10,802 nucleotides of DNA from Candidatus Rhodoferax odensensis (GTDB taxonomy: Bacteria > Pseudomonadota > Gammaproteobacteria > Burkholderiales > Burkholderiaceae_C): the NCBI GenBank assembly GCA_016718405.1, contig JADKDJ010000029.1, forward strand, positions 1 to 10,802, written 5' to 3'. The notes below the pieces were generated by a model. The model was not told where the DNA came from, made no database searches, and was given only the letters and a program-made list of their open reading frames with translations. Of the stretch, positions 1 through 7,909 are shown one piece after another. Both the position numbers and the translations under genes were made by a program. Numbering within the stretch: position 1 is the first letter of the stretch; each line of letters opens with the position of its first letter.

Positions 1-4
1 CCCG

Positions 5-1626
5 ATGTCCGCCGATCTCGCCCCTGCGCGCGCCGCCGCCGCATCGTTTGCCATCATCTCCCACCCGGACGCGGGCAAGACCAGGCTTCACCCGGAGAAG
101 CTGCTGTTCAGCGGCGCGATCCAGATCGCCGGCAGTGTGAAGGCGCGCAAGGCCACGCGCCACGCCACCAGCGACTGGATGGAGATCGAGGCGCATCCTG
201 GTGGCCAGCTCGGTGATGCAGATGGAGTACCGCGACCTGAAAGCCATCGGTCTTCAGACAATGCCCGGCCACCAGGACTTCAGTGAAGACACCTATCGCG
301 TGTAGACCGCCCGTGGACGCCGCACTTTACAGGTGATCGACGCCGCCAACGGCGGGGCCGCAAACCCGGCGCCTGCTGCGGGGTGTGCCGAGCTCCGCAT
401 ACGCCCATCCTGACCTTGTCAGCAAGATGGACCGCAGGAAGGAGCCTGGGCTGGCGCCATGGACGATCCCCGAGCTGAACTGGGCATGGAGGTGGTGCCT
501 TCACCCGGCCGGTGGGAATGGGCAAGACCTTCCATGGTGTGATGGACCTGCGCGAGAAGCAAATCGTGTGTTCAACCCTGGCGAAGACCGCAAGGGTGCC
601 GACGACGAGATCCTGGCAGGCCTGAGCAACCCGGCCTACGCCGAACGTTTTGGCATGCAGTACGAGCAGGCCAAGAGCGAGATCGAGCTGTTGACCGACG
701 CCGCACCCTTGTTCCGAGCCCCATGCCTTTCTGGGTGGCCACCAGACGCCCATGTTCTTCGGTTCGGCGGTAAACAACTTTGGTGTGCGCGAAGTGCTGG
801 ACGCGCTGGTGGATCTGGCCCCCGCGCCCTTTTCGCGCCACGCGCTGCAGCGCGTGGTGCATCCCGACGAACCCAAATTCAGCGGCGTCGTGTTCAAGAT
901 TCAGGCCAACATGGACCCGGCCCACCGCGACCGCATCGCGTTCTTGCGCGTGGCCAGCGGGCACTTTGAACGCGGCATGCGACTGAGGGTCACCCGTTCG
1001 GGCAAGGAGCTTCGCCCCAATACAGTCGTCAGCTTCCTGAGCCAGCGCCGTGAGTTGCTCGACGAGGCCTTCGCCGGCGACATCATCGGCATACCCAACC
1101 ATGGCGTGCTTCAACTGGGTGACACCTTGACCGAAGGTGAAGCATTGCAGTTCACGGGACTGCCCTTCTTTGCGCCTGAAATGTTCCGCTCGGTCGAAGT
1201 GGCAGACCCGCTCAGGACCAAGCAGTTGCGCGCCGGACTGACCCAGTTGGGCGAAGAGGGGCCATCCAGGTTTTCCGGCCCATGGCTGGCGGCATGTTGC
1301 TGCTGGGCGCGGTGGGGCAACTGCAGTTCGAAGTGGTGGCCCACCGGTTGGAGCACGAATACGGCTGCAAGGCCCGTATCACGCCCGCGCGTTACAACGT
1401 GGCGCGCTGGGTGACCTGCGACGAAGCCGATGGTGGTGAAAAGGAACTGGGCCGCTTCATCGACGGCAATTCACACCGCGTGGCGCTGGACGCAGTTGAC
1501 GCACCAACCGTGCTGCTGGAATATGCCGGCGAACTGCGGGCCATGCAGGAGAACTGGCCCAAGATCCGCTTCCATGCACTGCGCGAGCACGCCGGTTTGG
1601 TGTTCCAGAAGCAATTGGCGGGCTGA
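5..1626 (+). pseudogene. prfC: Peptide chain release factor 3 (RF3), multiply frameshifted
   Basis: RF3 is a cytoplasmic translational GTPase that recycles RF1/RF2 from the ribosome after termination. The start at 5 gives a normal N-terminus running into the P-loop (FAIISHPDAGKT), then an ARHATSDWMEIE segment typical of RF3, the G3 region (PGHQDFSEDTYRV), a G4-like SKMDR, and domain II/III stretches such as PMFFGSAVNNFGVREVLDAL and GQLQFEVVAHRLEHEYG. The stop is at 1624-1626. The span (1622 nt, about 540 codons) matches a full-length RF3 of about 530 aa, so the gene is complete in extent. I see about nine frame changes (near 190, 308, 325, 355, 460, 505, 560, 730 and 1262), an in-frame TAG at 303-305, and damage in G1 (KTT to KTR), G3 (DTPG to TMPG) and G4 (NKMD to SKMD). 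Residues after 752 are nearly clean apart from a lost base near 1262. Identity is secure; whether it is a real pseudogene or error-laden sequence is not. Confidence 0.9.
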
Positions 1627-1640
1627 GCGTCTAAAACAAA

Positions 1641-1694
1641 CAGCCCAACAATGAACAAGGGCGCCCGCGGGCGCCCTTGTTCATTGTTGGGCTG
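1641..1694. terminator. Perfect 54-bp palindrome, probable bidirectional terminator between convergent genes
   Basis: Two 27-nt arms are exact reverse complements with no unpaired centre (core CCCG/CGGG). It starts 14 nt after the prfC stop and ends 8 nt from the stop of the RNA-binding protein gene on the other strand, filling the gap between convergent genes. On the minus strand it is followed by a T-rich run (complement of 1632-1640), as expected of an intrinsic terminator for the RRM gene; the plus-strand side lacks a T tract. A palindrome this long with no mismatch is unusual, and a fold-back assembly artefact is the alternative. Confidence 0.75.
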
Positions 1695-1702
1695 CGATCA
1701 GA

Positions 1703-2216
1703 TCAATAGCCGCCGCGACTGCCGCCGCCGCCACCACCACCGTAACCACCACTGCCGCCGCCGCCGCTGCGACCACCACCACCGCCGCCGCCGTACGGAC
1801 TGCGACCACCACCACCGCCGCCGCCGCCGCCGCCGTACGGGCTGCGACCGCCACCGCCGCCACCAGTACCGCCGCCGCCGCCGCCGTAGCCACCACCACC
1901 ACCGCCGTAGCCACCACCACCACCACTGCGGCCACCGCCACCGCCACCGAAGCCACCCGGACGCTCTTCGCGCGGGCGAGCTTCATTGACGACGACAGCG
2001 CGGCCATCGATGGCCTGGCCGTTCATGCCATTGACGGCGGCCTGCGCTTCCGCATCAGAACCCATTTCCACAAAGCCGAAGCCTTTGGAACGACCGGTTT
2101 CACGGTCCATCATGACGCCCGGCCGATGTCACGGTGCCGAAGGGGGAAAAAGCCTGGAGCAGCGAATCGTCGCGCACCGAATAGGCCAGATTACCGACAT
2201 ACAGTTTGTTACCCAC
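1703..2216 (-). pseudogene. RRM-domain glycine-rich RNA-binding protein, one frameshift
   Basis: This is a small single-RRM RNA-binding protein of the bacterial/cyanobacterial Rbp type, expected to bind RNA in the cytoplasm and often linked to cold response. Reading from a GTG at 2216, the N-terminus gives VGNKLYVGNLAYSVRDDSLL, with the RNP2 motif (LYVGNL). After a one-base insertion near 2114-2124 the frame continues with MMDRETGRSKGFGFVEM, holding RNP1 (KGFGFVEM), then EAQAAVNGMNGQAIDGR. From about residue 85 the protein is an almost pure Gly-rich tail with Arg, Tyr and two RSPY insertions, ending SRGGY. Corrected length is about 170 aa, typical of the family. The frameshift lies in the RRM; without repair only a product from an internal ATG at 2113 remains, lacking RNP2. 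GTG versus a misread ATG as the start is open. It is convergent with prfC and ends just before the 54-bp palindrome. Confidence 0.88.
1706..1965 (-). repeat. Low-complexity GGC/GGT tract encoding the Gly-rich tail
   Basis: On the plus strand this reads as runs of CCACCACC and CCGCCGCC. On the minus strand it encodes poly-Gly interrupted by Arg, Tyr and Ser. Two near-identical units carry the RSPY motif (around 1790-1815 and 1830-1850). Runs like this are prone to slippage in replication and to collapse in assembly, so the number of units here should not be taken as exact. Confidence 0.8.
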
Positions 2217-2455
2217 GGAGAGCCCTCAATAGATCCCAGAAAACCATGTGGAGCTCAACCCTGCGTGAACCATTCAAGCGAAAGGTGCGGCTGCCAGACA
2301 CAGACTAACTATTATGGGCTTTGCCCGGTGCTGCCTGTAAAGCTGAGCCACGTCAAGTGTTGTTTTGTCGCCCCCGGGGCAAACCCTTGACACAACCCGC
2401 CACGACATGTCGGGGCTTCGACGGCGTTTGACGAATGAAGCACCTACGATCCAGC
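2217..2455. promoter_or_regulatory. Divergent upstream region of the RRM gene and marC
   Basis: About 240 bp lie between the two divergent starts, with no gene I can support. On the minus strand a TTTACA (2341-2336) and a CATAAT (2316-2311), 19 bp apart, make a plausible sigma70 promoter for the RRM gene; it would leave an untranslated leader of roughly 90 nt, long enough for cold-type post-transcriptional control. On the plus strand a TTGACA at 2387-2392 precedes marC, but I see no convincing -10 at the right distance. A short inverted repeat, GTCAAG (2352-2357) with CTTGAC (2386-2391), flanks a GC-rich core. This is inference from consensus matches only. Confidence 0.35.
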
Positions 2456-3097
2456 ATGGACTTACTGAAGCCACTCATCGCATTGCTGGCCATCGTCAAC
2501 CCGGTGGGGGTGGTGCCGTTTTTCATCCACTTCACCCAGACCTTTTCACCAGAGCAGCGGCAGCGGACCATTCGCATCAGTTCGTTCACGGCCTTCTTGG
2601 TGATTGCCGTCAGCGCGCTGGCCGGGCTGAAGATCATCGAGTTTTTCGGCATCTCCCTGGCCTCGTTCCAGGTGGGTGGGGGCACGCTGCTGTTGATCAG
2701 TTCGCTGGCCATGCTCAACGCCCAGCCCGCGGAAAGCAAACCCAGCGACATGAGCGACGGTGAGCAGAAGGTGGACGCGGGGGCCAGCATCGCCGTGGTG
2801 CCTCTGACCATTCCCTTGCTCACCGGGCCCGCCACCATTTCGACCATCGTGATCTACGCCGAGAAGACGCGCCACGTCTGAGAGTTGGCCGTCTTGGTGG
2901 ACTACGGACTGGTGATCGGTACCGTGACTTTCGTGGCATTCACCGCCGCCGGCCGCATCGCCAAAGTCCTGGGCCGCACGGGCATCAACGTAATGACACG
3001 GCTGATGGGCCTGATCCTGGCCGCCATGGCGGTGGAACTTCTGGCCGATGGGCTGATAAAGCTGTTCCCGGTGCTGGCCAGCCAAATAGCCCGATAA
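2456..3097 (+). pseudogene. MarC/YhgN-family integral membrane protein with in-frame TGA
   Basis: MarC (UPF0056) proteins are inner-membrane proteins of about 200-220 aa with six predicted helices; their substrate is unknown and the old link to multiple antibiotic resistance has been questioned. The translation shows the family N-terminus (LLKPLIALLAIVNPVGVVPF), a second hydrophobic block (FTAFLVIAVSALAGL), the GGGTLLLISSLAML helix, the hallmark AVVPLTIPLLTGPATIST, and C-terminal helices ending in VLASQIAR. The frame is continuous from 2456 to 3097 (213 aa) except for a TGA at 2879-2881, where relatives have a Trp (RHV-W-ELAVL), so a single G-to-A change explains it. No indel is present. ATG 2456 fits the family N-terminus; ATG 2435 in the same frame would add seven residues. 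Neither has a good Shine-Dalgarno sequence. Confidence 0.85.
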
Positions 3098-3136
3098 AAG
3101 CCCGGCGGCGGGAAAGTCCGGATGGCGTGAACTCAG

Positions 3137-3304
3137 ATGGTGGCTAAATTCGCGACTTCTCGCGGTGGCGGTGCCAGCGGCCAAGTGCCGAAGGTCTGCT
3201 GTCCGGACGGGAGGTTCGAGGAGACGAAAGGCAAGCCGCCGACCCGACGGCTATTTCAAGAGTTCAAGAGCGGCCGACCCCGATCCGGGAGCGCCGGCAC
3301 GTGA
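3137..3304 (+). CDS. Possible 55-aa basic hypothetical protein
   Basis: An ORF begins at ATG 3137 (MVAKFATSRGGGASGQ) and runs to a TGA at 3302-3304. It is rich in Gly, Arg and Lys, and its C-terminal part contains KPPTRRLFQEFKSGRPRSGS. I do not recognise a family. In favour: its stop codon directly abuts a strong intrinsic terminator, third positions are mostly G/C as in neighbouring genes, and it fills the space between marC and the HDOD gene. Against: there is no clear Shine-Dalgarno sequence, and a tandem 8-bp repeat (TTCAAGAG twice, 3255-3270) would shift the frame if it were an artefact. It could instead be a short non-coding transcript ending at the same terminator. Confidence 0.35.
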   Translation: MVAKFATSRGGGASGQVPKVCCPDGRFEETKGKPPTRRLFQEFKSGRPRSGSAGT

Positions 3305-3331
3305 AAGGCGCCACACAAGGGCGCCTTTTTT
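3304..3331 (+). terminator. Rho-independent terminator
   Basis: The arms AAAGGCGCC (3304-3312) and GGCGCCTTT (3320-3328) form a 9-bp perfect stem with a 7-nt loop (ACACAAG), followed by a run of T that ends at 3331. It reads in the plus direction, so it would end transcripts of marC and/or the small ORF just before it and insulate the HDOD gene. Confidence 0.85.
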
Positions 3332-3432
3332 GTGGACGCGTCAAGATTGGCGGGTTTGGCTCCCGCAGTTCGGCTCATGGCCGACCATGACTTGTGCCTA
3401 GCATCGGGCTTCCATCCTGTGCAGCGTGCGCC

Positions 3433-4256
3433 ATGTCCGTAAACCTGTTGCGAACCCTGGATATCGACATCCCGTCCCAGCCCCAGTCGCTGGTGCAGTT
3501 GTCGCTGCTGCTGGCCGAAGAGGACATCAACCTGCAGGCTGCAGCCACACTGATCGAAGGCGACATGGCGCTGGCGGCGGCCGTCATGAAGGCAGTCAAT
3601 TCGTCCCTTTACGGGTTGAAGGGCCGGGTGCAGAGCGCGCAGCGAACCATCACCTCACCTCGGCATGCGAGAGGTGGCGGCCATTACCTTCGAGCTGGGG
3701 CTGCGGGCTGCCTTTCACTCCGGCGCTTGAGCTCGAGCCGATCTGGCAGCGCGCAGCACGGCGCGGCTTGCTGATGGGGCGGCTGGCCAACAAGCTGGCC
3801 CTGGATGCCTGGGCCGCCCACTCGGCGGGATTGTTCGAGGAGTGCGGCAAGGCAGTGCTCTTCCGCCACGCGCCAGATCACTACCGGTCCATGTTGCGGG
3901 CCGCCAGCAGCGACACCGAACTGGCCAGTCTGGAGCATGCCGGTTTCGGCGTGAGCCATGACGCCCTGGGCGCCGCGCTATGCGAAAGCTGGGGCCTCGG
4001 CGCCGCGGCTGTGACCAGCGTGCGTCACCACGTGGTTGCCCTGGCCACACATCAATTGCCTGAATTGCCCATTACCCGGCGATCGATCTGCACGCTGTCG
4101 GTGCTGGGCAACACGCTGGATGCCCGCGACGATGCGTTGGACGAAGTGGCCCGGGTGATGGCGCCGCAGGCCGACCTTGACGCCGGACTGGTGTTGCGCG
4201 CCCTGCGCCAGATCCACGAACAACTGGCATCAGCCACTGCCAACGGGCGCGACTGA
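3433..4256 (+). pseudogene. HDOD-domain signal transduction protein, two frameshifts
   Basis: HDOD proteins are degenerate HD-superfamily proteins without the full metal-binding site. They act in bacterial signalling, often tied to cyclic-di-GMP or chemotaxis-type pathways, mostly through protein contacts. The start at 3433 gives MSVNLLRTLDIDIPSQPQSL, followed by the classical HDOD pattern of alternating helices (ATLIEGDMALAAAVMKAVNS, then SLYGLKGRVQSAQRTIT). A one-base insertion near 3655 leads to GMREVAAITFELGLRAAF; a second near 3712 leads to PALELEPIWQRAARRGLL. The remaining 540 nt are clean and contain GLFEECGKAVLF, the counterpart of the HD-region 'GLLHDLGK' with the His-Asp pair lost. 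Corrected length is 273 aa, a normal HDOD-only protein with no added GGDEF/EAL/CheY domain. ATG 3394 in the same frame is an alternative start; neither has a strong ribosome-binding site. Its partner is unknown. Confidence 0.85.
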
Positions 4257-4410
4257 CAACCCCCGTCTGGCGCCGGTCGGTCCGTGCGCGCGGCAGATCG
4301 AGGCGGCCCCGCGGCCTGCGTGCTGAGAAAGCCCCTGTCGGGTCGACCCAAGCTTGAGTACTCTTCGCGGTTAACTTCCGACCGAGGGCCCCGCAGTGGG
4401 CTACCGCAAC
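4257..4410 (+). other. Intergenic spacer before the acyl-CoA ligase gene
   Basis: These 154 bp lie between the HDOD stop and the ligase start. They contain a 10-bp palindrome (GGGTCGACCC, around 4340-4349) and a locally AT-richer patch (around 4352-4380) that could hold a promoter, but I cannot match a convincing -35/-10 pair. No gene, RNA or T-tailed terminator is seen. Confidence 0.4.
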
Positions 4411-5914
4411 ATGAGTTCTTCCGCCAAACCCGAGTCACTGGCCCTGCAGCGCCTGTATCACTGGGAAAAAACCACCCCCGACCGGGTTGCGTTCACCCCA
4501 ACCCCAAGGCGGAGGTGCCGTACGTGACTACACCTGGCGCGAGGTCATGGACCAGGTCCGGCGCATGGCCGCTCACTTGCAAAGCCTGGGCCTCCAAGCC
4601 CGGTGACGCCGTGGCCATGCTGTCCAAGAACACCGCGCATTGGATGATGTGCGACTTTGCAATCTGGATGGGTGGTTTTGTTTCGGTGCCGCTGTATCCC
4701 CACACTGGCTGCCGGCACCATCCGCCAGATCCTGGAACACAGCGAAGCCAAACTGCTGTTCGTGGGCAAGCTCGATGGCTGGGCCGGCATGAAACCGGGC
4801 ATCCCCGCCGGCCTGCCCTGCATCAGCACGCCCCTGGCACCCGAGGACGCGGCGCGCAGCCTATCGCGGCTGGGAAGACATCACCGCCAAGACCGAGCCC
4901 TCAAGGGCAACCCGGTGCGCAAGGCGGATGCGCTGGCCACCATCATGTACACCTCAGGCACCACCGGCGCACCCAAGGGGGTGATGCACTCGTTCGGCAA
5001 CTTCGCGCTGGCCGTGAAGCAGGGTCTGCTGCGCATTCCATTGCGCGAAGACGGCCGCATGCTGAGCTACCTGCCGCTGTCGCACGTGGTCGAGCGTGCG
5101 CTGGTTGAACACGGCCAGTTGGCTACCGGCATGCATGTCTACTTCGCCGATAGCCTGGAAACCTTCACTGCCGACCTGCAGCGCGCGCGCCCCACCGTCT
5201 TCTTCTCGGTGCCCCGGCTGTGGGTCAAGTTCCAGCAGGGCATCGGCGCCAAGATGCCGCCGGCCAAGATGGACCTGCTGCTCAAGATCCCCATCATCAG
5301 CGGCTTGGTGCGCAAGAAGATCCTCAAGGCACTGGGGCTGCAAAGTTGCCTGTTCGCCGCGGGCGGGGCCGCGCCCATGCCCCAGGAACTGCTGCACTGG
5401 TATGCGCGAATCGGTCTGCGCGTGGCCGAGGGTTACGGCATGACCGAAAACCTGGGAGCCACGCACATCTCCACCGGCGATCCAGCTTCCTTCGGCACCG
5501 TGGGCCGACCCTATGACGCCGTGCAGTGCCGTATCGACGCGGCCAACGGCGAGATTCAGGTCAAGGCGCCCTGGACCATGCTGGGCTACTTCAAGGAGCC
5601 AGAGATGACGCGCGAGGTGCTCGAGACCGACGGTTGGCTTCACACTGGCGACAAGGGTGTCTGTGGACGCCAGGGTCAACTGCGCATCACCGGCCGGGTG
5701 AAAGACCTGTTCAAGACCGGCAAGGGCAAGTACGTGGCCCCGGCGCCCATCGAGGACAAGCTGGTGATGCACCCGGCCGTGGAAGCCTGCTGCGTGACCG
5801 GCGCCAACCTGGGCCAGCCGCTGGCGCAAGCGCAACCGCATCGAGGATCTGTTTGCAAAGAACTATGAACACTGGGTGGGCATGCGCAAGAAAGTGATCT
5901 GGCACAAGGTCTGA
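4411..5914 (+). pseudogene. Long-chain fatty acid-CoA ligase (AMP-forming), frameshifted and with a C-terminal deletion
   Basis: AMP-dependent synthetases activate fatty acids to acyl-AMP and then acyl-CoA for beta-oxidation or lipid synthesis. From ATG 4411 the N-terminus reads SSSAKPESLALQRLYHWEKT, with family-like KNTAHWMMCDFAIWM further on. The core motifs are intact: A3 YTSGTTGAPKGVM (around 4948-4986), YLPLSHVVER, A5 GYGMTENLGATH, A7 WLHTGDKG, and A8 GRVKDLFKTGKGKYVAP. Frame changes occur near 4500, 4597, 4700 and, as a compensating pair, 4866/4902. After GANLGQPLA (about 5824) the sequence jumps into KRNRIEDLFAKNYEHWVGMR in another frame and ends at TGA 5912-5914. From the family I expect about 60 residues between these points, including the segment leading to the A10 lysine that catalyses adenylation. 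Thus the C-terminal lid domain is largely missing. The 1504-nt span compares with about 1680 nt expected. Without the deletion I would expect a functional FadD-like enzyme. Confidence 0.88.
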
Positions 5915-5929
5915 GCCAGCCCGGCACCC

Positions 5930-5953
5930 GTGGCCGCGCTGCGGCAAGGCCAC
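5930..5953. terminator. Weak hairpin between convergent ligase and hypothetical genes
   Basis: GTGGCC (5930-5935) and GGCCAC (5948-5953) can form a 6-bp stem with a 12-nt loop in the 82-bp gap between two convergent genes. There is no T tract on either side, so termination here is only a guess from its position. Confidence 0.3.
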
Positions 5954-5996
5954 CGGACTCAGCGCGAGGCCGCCGACGCAGGAGCAGTCGGCACCA

Positions 5997-6367
5997 TCAC
6001 TCCGCAAAGGGAATCTCTTCGCTCACGGTCACGCGTGTCACGTAGTGGCGCGTTTCGCCGAAGCAGCTGCCGGGCAGGCCCACCCTCTCTTCGTAGTGCA
6101 GGCTCACCCGTTTCCCCATCGCCTGGGTCACCTCTATAGCGGCGGCCTCGTCCCAGATCGTGAATAAAAACTTCTCGGGGTGGTTCCGGGCAGCGTCACA
6201 AGGGCCAGTTCACCTTCCCAGGTCTTGCACACCCACCCCTGTCGCGAGAGCTTCTGCACCCAGCCCGCCCGCTCGCCAGTGGAATAGGTCCAGCCTAGCG
6301 CACCCCAAAGGTGCACAGCCGCCAGCGCCAGCAGCACGGCAATGGGTAGAACGACATACCTGAACAT
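5997..6367 (-). pseudogene. Conserved hypothetical protein with N-terminal membrane anchor, one frameshift
   Basis: From ATG 6367 the protein begins MFRYVVLPIAVLLALAAVHL, one hydrophobic helix near the N-terminus, then WGALGWTYSTGERAGWVQKL and WVCKTWEGELALVTLPG. One G appears to be missing near 6165; reading past it in the corrected frame gives EKFLFTIWDEAAAIEVTQAM, GKRVSLHYEERVGLPGSCFG and a TGA at 5999-5997. Corrected length is 123 aa. The pattern, two Cys (in WVCKT and SCFG) and a probably periplasmic body, resembles small uncharacterised proteins common in Comamonadaceae; this resemblance is from memory and no function is known to me. It lies 67 bp downstream of the potF-like gene on the same strand and could be co-transcribed with it. 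Confidence 0.72.
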
Positions 6368-6434
6368 GGGCTGGGCTCGATCGATGAAAGGCGCATTGTC
6401 AGGCCGGACCAGCCCCCTTCTTGCCCACTGCACG

Positions 6435-7545
6435 CTACTTGGCGTTGGCCTTGAAGCCTGTGAAGATGCGCGTCTGCACGCGGCGGATGTCCTGCGGTAC
6501 GGCATCGGGCGAGGTCATTTTCTTGATGTCGGCGGCACCCAGGAAGATTGTCGGGTTGTCGGCGACCGACTTGGCCACGAATTTCCTGGAGGCCACATTC
6601 GGGTTGGCGTAGAAACCTTGTTGGACAAGGTCGCGTGCACCTCGGGGCGCAGGATGTAGTTGATGAACAGGTGCGCGTTCTTGACGTTTTGGGCGTCCTT
6701 GGGGATGGCCATGGTGTCGAAGAACAGCGTCGCACCTGTGGCCGGGATCAGCGCCCGGATGTCCTGGCCGCTCTTGGCGTCGATAGCGCGTTGGCGCGCG
6801 ATGTTGATGTCACCCGAGTAACCCATCACCACGCACAGCTGGCCCTCGGCAAGGTCATTGATGTAGCCCGACGACGAGAAGCGTGTCACGAAGGGCCGTG
6901 CAGTCTTCAGCACATCGCGTGCCGCGTCGTAGTCCTTTGCAACTTTGCTGTAGGGCTCCTTGCCGGCGTAGATCATGGCCACCGGCAGCACCTCTGAAGC
7001 GGAGTCGAGCACGTTGATGCCACAGCTCTTGAGCTTGCCGGCAAATTCGGGCTTGAAAATCAGGTCCCAGGGGTTGGTGGGCATCGGCAGGCTGCCCAGC
7101 GCAGCCTTGACCTTGCCGACGTTGATACCCACCGTGACGTAGCCCCAGAGCCATGTCACCAGATGCTCGTTGCCGGGGTCGATGGCAGCCAGCTTCTCAA
7201 GTAAGACGGGATCCAGGTTGCCCCGTTGCTGAGCTGGCTGCGATCGAGCTTCTGATAAAGGCCACCCTGGATCTGGGACTTGGCGAAGTGGGCACTGGGT
7301 ACCACGACGTCGTAGCCGGTCTTGCCGGCCATCAGCTTGGCCTGCAGGATTTCGTTGTTGTCGTAGTTGTCGTAGCGGACGGTGATGCCGGTTTCTTTTT
7401 CGAAGTTCTTGATCGTGTCGTCGGCGATGTAGTCCGACCAGTTGTAGACGTTCAGCACCTTGGATTCGGCCGCCTGGGCCGCTGTGGCCAGCGTGGTGGC
7501 CACCAGCGTGGCAGCGATCAGGGTGTGCGCAGGGCGAAAGAACAT
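6435..7545 (-). pseudogene. potF: Periplasmic spermidine/putrescine-binding protein (PotF/PotD type), two frameshifts
   Basis: This is the solute-binding component of a polyamine ABC importer. ATG 7545 starts a clear Sec signal peptide (MFFRPAHTLIAATLVATTLA, then TAAQA with likely cleavage before AESK). The mature N-terminus has VLNVYNWSDYIADDTIKNFE, the hallmark NWSDY polyamine-site motif, followed by ETGITVRYDNYDNNEILQAK and GYDVVVPSAHFAKSQI. One base is lost near 7232 (SNWGNLDPVL expected) and the frame resumes with LVTWLWGYVTVGINVGKV, MPTNPWDLIFKPEF and SGYINDLAEGQLCVVMGYSG. A second lost base near 6620 precedes YANPNVASRKFVAKSVADNP, and the end is FTGFKANAK with a stop at 6437-6435. Corrected length is about 370 aa, the family size. 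PotF (putrescine) versus PotD-type specificity cannot be settled here. No ATPase or permease gene lies next to it, so it is an orphan binding protein in this window. It lies 75 bp downstream of the interrupted maoC on the same strand. Confidence 0.88.
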
Positions 7546-7884
7546 GACTTGGGCTTTCTTGAGGTGGTCAGGACCAGGACTTAACGGACGTCCCGGAATT
7601 GTGGCCGACGCGCCCGCGCTTCAGTCCTGTGGGGCTGCGGGGCACCGGCGCCTGAACATGCCCCAGCCTTCCATGGTGAGCACGGGCTCGTCATGCTGGT
7701 TGAGCACCGTCCACAGTGAACGCACCAGCCCTACATCGGCCTTGCTGGACATCGGGCGGGACTGCAACACCTGCATGCGGGTACGCAACACGTCTCCGGG
7801 AAACACGGGCCTGAGCCAGCGCAATGCGTCGATGCCCGGAGAGCCCAGGCTGGCGCTGTCCAGCAAATAGTCCCTAACCGGATG

Positions 7885-7909
7885 AGTTTTGACAGATCGT
7901 GCAAAGACT
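7885..7909 (-). repeat. Imperfect hairpin at the 3' end of the element
   Basis: On the minus strand, directly after the stop codon, AGTCTTTG pairs with CAAAACT across a 10-nt loop: 7 bp with one bulged C. It ends 15 nt inside the element boundary. It could be a transposase-recognised end structure or a weak transcription terminator; there is no T run after it. Confidence 0.45.

Noticed and set aside
1720..1960. CCACCACC/CCGCCGCC repeats considered as a CRISPR or minisatellite array
   Set aside because: There are no regular spacers and the triplet periodicity is fully explained by the Gly-rich coding tail.
1651..1989. A His/Arg-rich plus-strand ORF suggesting a metal-binding protein
   Set aside because: It is the antisense reading of the Gly codon repeats in the RRM protein; the minus-strand reading has both RNP motifs.
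3100..3303. The GGGAAAGTCCGG stretch considered as part of RNase P RNA or another structured RNA
   Set aside because: It shares only a short GGAAAGTCCGG-like string with rnpB; the other conserved rnpB regions are absent and the interval is too short.
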